NCBI GenBank assembly: GCA_934446565.1
Contig: CAKSEO010000001.1
Location: 1 to 64,000 of the forward strand
Source of the DNA: an uncultured Oscillospiraceae bacterium
GTDB taxonomy: Bacteria > Bacillota > Clostridia > Oscillospirales > Ruminococcaceae
Length of the DNA stretch: 64,000 bases
Direction: 5' to 3'
This document shows positions 59,527 to 64,000 of this stretch, in pieces. Made by a program: the position numbers and the translations under genes. Numbering within the stretch: position 1 is the first letter of the stretch; each line of letters opens with the position of its first letter. A model generated the notes under the pieces. It made no database searches. It saw nothing but the letters and a program-made list of their open reading frames with translations, and was not told the DNA's origin.

Positions 59527-60562
59527 ATTCAGGGCTGACAACGAGCGCAGTAACAGAATAGTCGAGCCGGAATATAATGAAACAGATACCGATATCGAGT
59601 ACTCGCTGCGCCCGAAGGTGCTTGACGAGTACATCGGTCAGGATAAGGTCAAGGAGAACATGAAGGTCTACATCGAAGCTGCGAAAAAGCGCGGCGAGTG
59701 TCTGGATCATGTTCTGCTCTACGGTCCTCCCGGACTTGGCAAGACCACCCTCTCCTGCATAATCGCAAACGAGATGGGCGTCAATATCCGCGTGACTTCC
59801 GGACCCGCCATCGAAAAGGCGGGCGACCTGGCGGCGCTGCTGACTAACCTCCAGCCCAACGACGTGCTTTTCATCGACGAGATACATCGCCTTTCCCGGC
59901 AGGTGGAGGAGGTGCTTTACCCCGCGATGGAGGACTACGTCCTGGATATAATCATGGGTAACGGACCATCGGCGCGGTCTATCCGCATAGACCTGCCGAA
60001 ATTCACGCTGATAGGCGCTACGACGCGTTCCGGGCAGCTTTCCGCTCCGCTGCGCGACAGATTCGGCGTTATCCAGCGGCTGGAGCTGTACACCCCGGAG
60101 GAGCTGTGCAGTATCGTGCAGCGCTCGGCGATAATCCTTGCGATTCCATGCACTAAGGACGGAGCGATGGAGATAGCGAAGCGCTCCAGAGGTACTCCGC
60201 GTATCGCGAACCGCCTTTTAAAGCGCGTCCGCGACTATGCCGAGGTACTCGGCGACGGCAGGATAACTCAGGAGCTTGCGGATATCGCGTTAGGTCGTGA
60301 GGATATCGACCATCTGGGGCTTGACCGGCTGGACAGACGGTTGCTTGAAATGATAATCAAGGGTTACAACGGCGGTCCGGTAGGGCTGGAAACGCTGGCT
60401 TCCGCGCTCGGCGAGGAGGCGGTCACGCTGGAGGAGGTCTGCGAGCCGTTCCTCATGCAGCTCGGGTTTATCGCGAGGACTCCCCGCGGACGTACCGCGA
60501 CGGCGCTTGCTTATAAGCACCTGGGGATACTTCAGGACGGTCAGCAGCGGCTTGATTTTTGA
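59510..60562 (+). CDS. ruvB: Holliday junction branch-migration ATPase RuvB
   Basis: A 350-residue AAA+ motor. Walker A GPPGLGKT is at residues 72-79, Walker B appears in [12 protein letters not shown], and sensor/arginine-finger segments include [18 protein letters not shown]. The C-terminal winged-helix domain has [23 protein letters not shown] lies six bases before the ATG. Starts inside the TPR gene. Confidence 0.97.
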   Translation: MLEMSEFRADNERSNRIVEPEYNETDTDIEYSLRPKVLDEYIGQDKVKENMKVYIEAAKKRGECLDHVLLYGPPGLGKTTLSCIIANEMGVNIRVTSGPAIEKAGDLAALLTNLQPNDVLFIDEIHRLSRQVEEVLYPAMEDYVLDIIMGNGPSARSIRIDLPKFTLIGATTRSGQLSAPLRDRFGVIQRLELYTPEELCSIVQRSAIILAIPCTKDGAMEIAKRSRGTPRIANRLLKRVRDYAEVLGDGRITQELADIALGREDIDHLGLDRLDRRLLEMIIKGYNGGPVGLETLASALGEEAVTLEEVCEPFLMQLGFIARTPRGRTATALAYKHLGILQDGQQRLDF

Positions 60563-60601
60563 GCATACACTAATTAAATATACATAACGGGGGCAATAAT
60601 A

Positions 60602-61963
60602 ATGGGAAGAATATTCGGCACGGACGGCGCGCGCGGCGTTGCTGTCACTGAACTCACCTGCGAAAGAGCGATGGAGATAGGCAGAGCGGCGGCTTACGTC
60701 CTCACTAAGGAGAGCGGAAAGGCTCACCCGAACATCATCGTCGGCATGGATACGCGCATTTCCTCTAAGATACTGGAGGCGGCGCTTTCTGCGGGTCTGG
60801 CTTCCGTGGGAGCTAACGCGCTCCAGCTGGGAGTTGTGCCTACTCCGGCGGTGGCTTACCTTGTTAAGCAGTACAACGCGGACGCCGGCGTTATGATCTC
60901 CGCGTCGCATAATACCGTGGAATATAACGGAATAAAGCTGTTTTCCTCCGAGGGATTCAAGCTCCCGGACAGCGTCGAGGAGGAGATAGAGGAGCTTATT
61001 CTCGACAGAAAGGGCGAGATAAAACTCCGCGACGGCGTTGACGTCGGCAGGATAACCCGCCTTAGCAGCGCTTGCAGCGACTACATCCAGCATATCAGGG
61101 ACTGCGCTGGCGCGGGACATTACGCGGGCGTGAACCAGCGGTTCGTTTTTGACTGCGCTAACGGCAGCTCCGCAGTTACTGCGCGCAAGCTGTTCGCGTA
61201 CCTCGGCACGGGCTGCGAGTTCATCGCCGACGAACCGGACGGCACCAACATCAACGACAACTGCGGCTCCACGCATATCGAGCAGCTCTGCGAGTACGTC
61301 AAGAGCGGCGGCATGGCGGCTGGATTTGCGTTCGACGGCGACGCCGACAGGTGTCTTGCGGTGGACGAAAACGGCAGGGTCATCGACGGCGACCGCATCA
61401 TTGCGGTGCTCGCAAAGCGCATGAAGGAAAAGCGCATTCTCAAGGGCGACGCGGCTGTCGTTACCGTCATGAGCAACCTCGGTTTCCACGATTTCATGAG
61501 GGACAACGGTATCAAGACCGTCTGCGCTAAGGTCGGCGACAGGTACGTGCTGGAGGAGATGCAGCGCAGCGGCTACAACATCGGCGGCGAGCAGTCCGGA
61601 CATATAATCCTGCTCGACCACGCGACCACAGGAGATGGTCAGCTCACGGCGGCTATGCTCATCAAGGTAATGCAGGAGACCGGGAAGTCCCTGGCGCAGC
61701 TTTGCGATGGCATCGAGGACTATCCGCAGCTCCTTGTGAACGTCAGGATAACCGAGAGCGGCAAGGGCAAGTGGAACAGAGTCCCGGCGATAACCGACTG
61801 CATTTCTGCGGCTGAAAAGGAGCTTGCCGGAAACGGGCGCGTTCTCGTACGCGAGAGCGGCACGGAGCCGCTGGTGCGCGTTATGGTCGAGGGCAAGGAC
61901 ATGGATATGGTGAAGCGGCTGGCGGATTCCATCGCGGAGGAAGTAAAGCGCAGCCTTACATGA
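60602..61963 (+). CDS. glmM: Phosphoglucosamine mutase
   Basis: A 453-residue enzyme that converts glucosamine-6-phosphate to glucosamine-1-phosphate for peptidoglycan. The phosphoserine loop is MISASHN (Ser102), the metal loop FDGDADR, the sugar-binding GGEQSGH and the phosphate-binding RESGTEPLVRVM. The N terminus GRIFGTDGARG is canonical. GGGGG precedes the ATG. It follows ruvB by 39 bases. Confidence 0.96.
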   Translation: MGRIFGTDGARGVAVTELTCERAMEIGRAAAYVLTKESGKAHPNIIVGMDTRISSKILEAALSAGLASVGANALQLGVVPTPAVAYLVKQYNADAGVMISASHNTVEYNGIKLFSSEGFKLPDSVEEEIEELILDRKGEIKLRDGVDVGRITRLSSACSDYIQHIRDCAGAGHYAGVNQRFVFDCANGSSAVTARKLFAYLGTGCEFIADEPDGTNINDNCGSTHIEQLCEYVKSGGMAAGFAFDGDADRCLAVDENGRVIDGDRIIAVLAKRMKEKRILKGDAAVVTVMSNLGFHDFMRDNGIKTVCAKVGDRYVLEEMQRSGYNIGGEQSGHIILLDHATTGDGQLTAAMLIKVMQETGKSLAQLCDGIEDYPQLLVNVRITESGKGKWNRVPAITDCISAAEKELAGNGRVLVRESGTEPLVRVMVEGKDMDMVKRLADSIAEEVKRSLT

Positions 61964-61973
61964 CGGAGGAACG

Positions 61974-62333
61974 ATGTTAGTTTGTGCAAATAACGGGAAC
62001 TTTCCCGCGAACGATAAAGAGGAACTCAAGACCGCGCTGAATGCGGCGTGCGGCGAAATATGGCTCGGCGAGGGGACGGATTCCTACCCCTGCATGGCGA
62101 TACTCTGCTGCGAGGACGGCGCGTCCATCAATTATTTCGAGAGCGAGGGCGGCACGGCTTACGTCTCCATCGGCGATAAGCGGCTCCATGGGACGATAGA
62201 CGTCAACATCGACGGCGAGGCCTACCAGCTCAACCGCGGGCAGATAGTCCCGGAAAATAAGATACTCGAGATAGCCGAGGAATTCATGAACGATATGAAG
62301 CTGCCTGAGTGCGTTGAGTGGGAGAAGATCTGA
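61974..62333 (+). CDS. Imm1-like small protein
   Basis: A 119-residue soluble protein. The layout resembles the Imm1 immunity family: an alternating beta segment with AILCCEDGASINYFESEGG and AYVSIGD, then QIVPENKILEIAEEFMNDMKLPECVEWEK, where Imm1 proteins end in an FxxxxxxPxxxxW pattern. No toxin gene lies beside it, so if it is an immunity protein it is an orphan; similar proteins also occur as housekeeping hypotheticals. GGAGG precedes the ATG by five bases. It is 10 bases after glmM. Confidence 0.55.
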   Translation: MLVCANNGNFPANDKEELKTALNAACGEIWLGEGTDSYPCMAILCCEDGASINYFESEGGTAYVSIGDKRLHGTIDVNIDGEAYQLNRGQIVPENKILEIAEEFMNDMKLPECVEWEKI

Positions 62334-62336
62334 AAT

Positions 62337-62969
62337 ATGCCGTTTGATTTCAAAAAGGAATATAAAGAGTTCTATATGCCGCCAAAGAAGCCGGGTATCG
62401 TAAACGTTCCAAAGATGAACTACATTGCAGTTCGCGGGACGGGCGACCCCAACAGCGAAAGCGGCGAGTACAAGGAATCTATCGGGCTGCTGTATGCGGT
62501 TGCGTTCACTATAAAGATGAGCAAGATGGGCAGCCACAGAATGGATGGGTATTTCGATTATGTAGTTCCGCCGCTGGAGGGATTCTGGTGGCAGGACGGT
62601 TCGGATTCCATCGACTATTCCCATAAGGAGGATTTCCACTTCATTTCGGCGATAAGGCTTCCTGATTTTGTCACTGCCGATGAATTTAACTGGGCGGTCG
62701 GGGAAGCTTCCAGAAAGAAGAAGCTTGACCTTTCTAAAGTTGAGTTTTTCACCTATGATGAGGGACTTTGCGTGCAGTGCATGCATGTAGGTCCATATGA
62801 CGACGAGCCGAAAACAATAGAAGCAATGCACGAGCATGCGGCGCAGAACGGGTATGTTCCGGATATTAACGCTGACCGCATGCACCATGAGATATATCTT
62901 TCAGACCCGCGAAAATGTGCGCCGGAAAGGTTAAAGACTGTTGTTCGCCACCCTGTCAAAGTCGGGTAA
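62337..62969 (+). CDS. GyrI-like small-molecule-binding domain protein
   Basis: A 210-residue protein made of a GyrI-like (SOUL/SRPBCC-type) ligand-binding fold without the DNA-binding domain found in AraC-type relatives. Diagnostic pieces are MNYIAVRGTGDPNS, LYAVAFTIKMSKM, YVVPPLEGFWWQ, CMHVGPYDDEPKTIEAMHEHA and HHEIYLSDPRKCAPERLKT. Members hydrolyse or bind cyclopropane/aromatic compounds in some cases, but the ligand here is unknown. It starts three bases after the Imm1-like gene. Confidence 0.85.
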   Translation: MPFDFKKEYKEFYMPPKKPGIVNVPKMNYIAVRGTGDPNSESGEYKESIGLLYAVAFTIKMSKMGSHRMDGYFDYVVPPLEGFWWQDGSDSIDYSHKEDFHFISAIRLPDFVTADEFNWAVGEASRKKKLDLSKVEFFTYDEGLCVQCMHVGPYDDEPKTIEAMHEHAAQNGYVPDINADRMHHEIYLSDPRKCAPERLKTVVRHPVKVG

Positions 62970-63000
62970 GTAAGAACAACTAGGAACAGAGGACAAAAGA

Positions 63001-63864
63001 ATGAGACTATCAGACAAGTGGCAGGACTACTGCCTTATCGACACATCAGACGGCGAGCGGCTGGAGCGCTGGGGCGACGTTACGCTTATCCGCCCCGACC
63101 CGCAGATAATCTGGAAATGCGGCGGCGAGGCTCCCGAATGGCGCACCGCTCACGCGAAGTACAACCGCTCCTCCTCCGGGGGAGGCTCCTGGGATTACCG
63201 CAGGAAGCTCCCAGAGAGCTGGCAGATAAAGTACGGCGAGCTTACATTCATGGTGAAGCCCACCGGATTCAAGCACACCGGGCTTTTCCCGGAGCAGGCG
63301 GTCAACTGGGACTACTGCATGAACGCGATACGCTCCGCAGACCGCCCGATAAACGTGCTGAACTTGTTTGCGTATACCGGCGGCGCTACGCTTGCCTGCG
63401 CTGCGGCGGGGGCTTCGGTATGCCACGTCGACGCAGTAAAGGGCATGGTGGACTGGGCGCGCACCAACGCGAAGCTTTCCGGGCTTTCGGACAAGCCTAT
63501 CCGCTGGATAGTCGATGACGCGCAGAAGTTCATCAATCGCGAGATTCGCCGCGGGAACCACTACGACGGAATCATTCTCGACCCGCCCAGCTACGGCAGG
63601 GGAACAAACGGCGAGATGTGGAAGCTGGAGGACTGCATTTACGACCTGATGGAGAGCTGCACACAGCTGCTGTCGGACAAGCCGCTGTTCGTGCTTTTGA
63701 ACAGCTACACGACCGGGCTTTCCGCAAGCGTTATGAGCTACCTGCTGCAAATGACCGTCGGCAAGCGGTTCGACATCACGGTGGATTCCCAGGAGATAGG
63801 GCTTCCGGTAAAGCAGACCGGCATGCCGCTCCCCGCCGGAAGCACTGCGATAGTACATTTTTGA
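63001..63864 (+). CDS. Class I SAM-dependent rRNA methyltransferase (RlmI/RlmK-like)
   Basis: A 287-residue methyltransferase. The SAM-binding loop is VLNLFAYTGGATLACAAAGA, followed by VDAVKGMVDWARTNAKL and the catalytic-type motif IILDPPSYGRG. The GLFPEQAVNWDY segment is typical of the RlmI/RlmK C5-cytosine or N7-guanine branch. The usual N-terminal PUA domain is absent or reduced, so the exact rRNA target is open. A weak ribosome-binding site lies upstream; it starts 31 bases after the GyrI-like gene. Confidence 0.85.
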   Translation: MRLSDKWQDYCLIDTSDGERLERWGDVTLIRPDPQIIWKCGGEAPEWRTAHAKYNRSSSGGGSWDYRRKLPESWQIKYGELTFMVKPTGFKHTGLFPEQAVNWDYCMNAIRSADRPINVLNLFAYTGGATLACAAAGASVCHVDAVKGMVDWARTNAKLSGLSDKPIRWIVDDAQKFINREIRRGNHYDGIILDPPSYGRGTNGEMWKLEDCIYDLMESCTQLLSDKPLFVLLNSYTTGLSASVMSYLLQMTVGKRFDITVDSQEIGLPVKQTGMPLPAGSTAIVHF

Positions 63865-63881
63865 GATAACGGGTGAAGCAT

Positions 63882-64000
63882 TTGAATATTATAGAAGTAG
63901 AAAATCTGTCTTTTGATTATATCACCTATGACGAGGACGGCAAGGAGGTCAGCCGCAATCCGGTGCTGAAGGACGTTTCGCTGAACGTCCCGGAGGGGCA
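63882..64000 (+). CDS. Energy-coupling factor transporter ATPase (5' part, cut by window edge)
   Basis: Only the first 39 or so residues are visible: NIIEVENLSFDYIT, an acidic insert DEDGKEVSRN, and PVLKDVSLNVPEG, which is the start of an ABC domain as in EcfA1. EcfA ATPases drive vitamin and metal import with EcfT and substrate-specific S components, expected beyond the edge. The start is TTG 63882 with GGGTGA upstream. Confidence 0.7.
   Translation, partial: MNIIEVENLSFDYITYDEDGKEVSRNPVLKDVSLNVPEG

Overview
The window reads as a bacterial chromosome segment from an anaerobic, moderately GC-rich Firmicute, most likely a Ruminococcus-like member of the Oscillospiraceae. Evidence: an oxygen-sensitive class III ribonucleotide reductase (NrdD/NrdG), many radical SAM enzymes, a T-box on proS, an energy-coupling-factor transporter, a YfhO/GT2 pair and strong Shine-Dalgarno sequences (GGAGG). 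Near-perfect TTGACA-17-TATAAT promoters recur. This assignment is inference; no rRNA gene or species marker is present.

Layout. 1-7.5 kb (minus): tRNA-Pro, a three-gene operon (solute-binding lipoprotein, B12-binding radical SAM protein, DUF2344 partner) and nrdD-nrdG under an NrdR-type promoter. 7.7-9.7 kb (plus): a radical SAM protein and rlmN. 9.7-11.2 kb (minus): an AT-rich type II restriction-modification pair beside tRNA-Leu(CAA). 11.3-19.8 kb (plus): prfB, rlmD-like, a formate/nitrite-type channel, small envelope proteins, a YjbQ protein, then a GT2/YfhO envelope-glycosylation pair. 19.8-24.9 kb (plus): GNAT, hisS, rimM, trmD (with a C-terminal ASCH domain), era, recO. 25-33 kb: a c-di-GMP phosphodiesterase with a dead GGDEF domain, a MITE-like element that supplies the stop codon of an esterase, an ECF-like sigma factor with a very large membrane partner, and a chemoreceptor. 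33-39.3 kb: mgtE behind an unusual leader with a small upstream ORF, proS behind a T-box, and an XRE regulator facing a secreted protein across a symmetrical operator. 39.3-49.6 kb (plus): the rimP-nusA-rnpM-ylxQ-infB-rbfA-nrnA-truB-ribF-gltX translation/transcription cluster. 49.8-54.9 kb: a Gld-type ABC transporter operon. 55-64 kb: small conserved-looking proteins, an iron-sulfur protein, ruvC-ruvA-TPR-ruvB, glmM, Imm1-like and GyrI-like proteins, an rRNA methyltransferase and the start of an ECF transporter ATPase.

Most of the window is core information processing. The less ordinary parts are the mgtE leader (33.17-33.38 kb), the divergent XRE switch (37.25-37.33 kb), the ylxQ gene that appears to begin at an AUA codon, the TrmD-ASCH fusion, the sigma/ectodomain pair, the restriction-modification insert and the MITE. 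All calls come from reading sequence and translations by eye; no database search was run.
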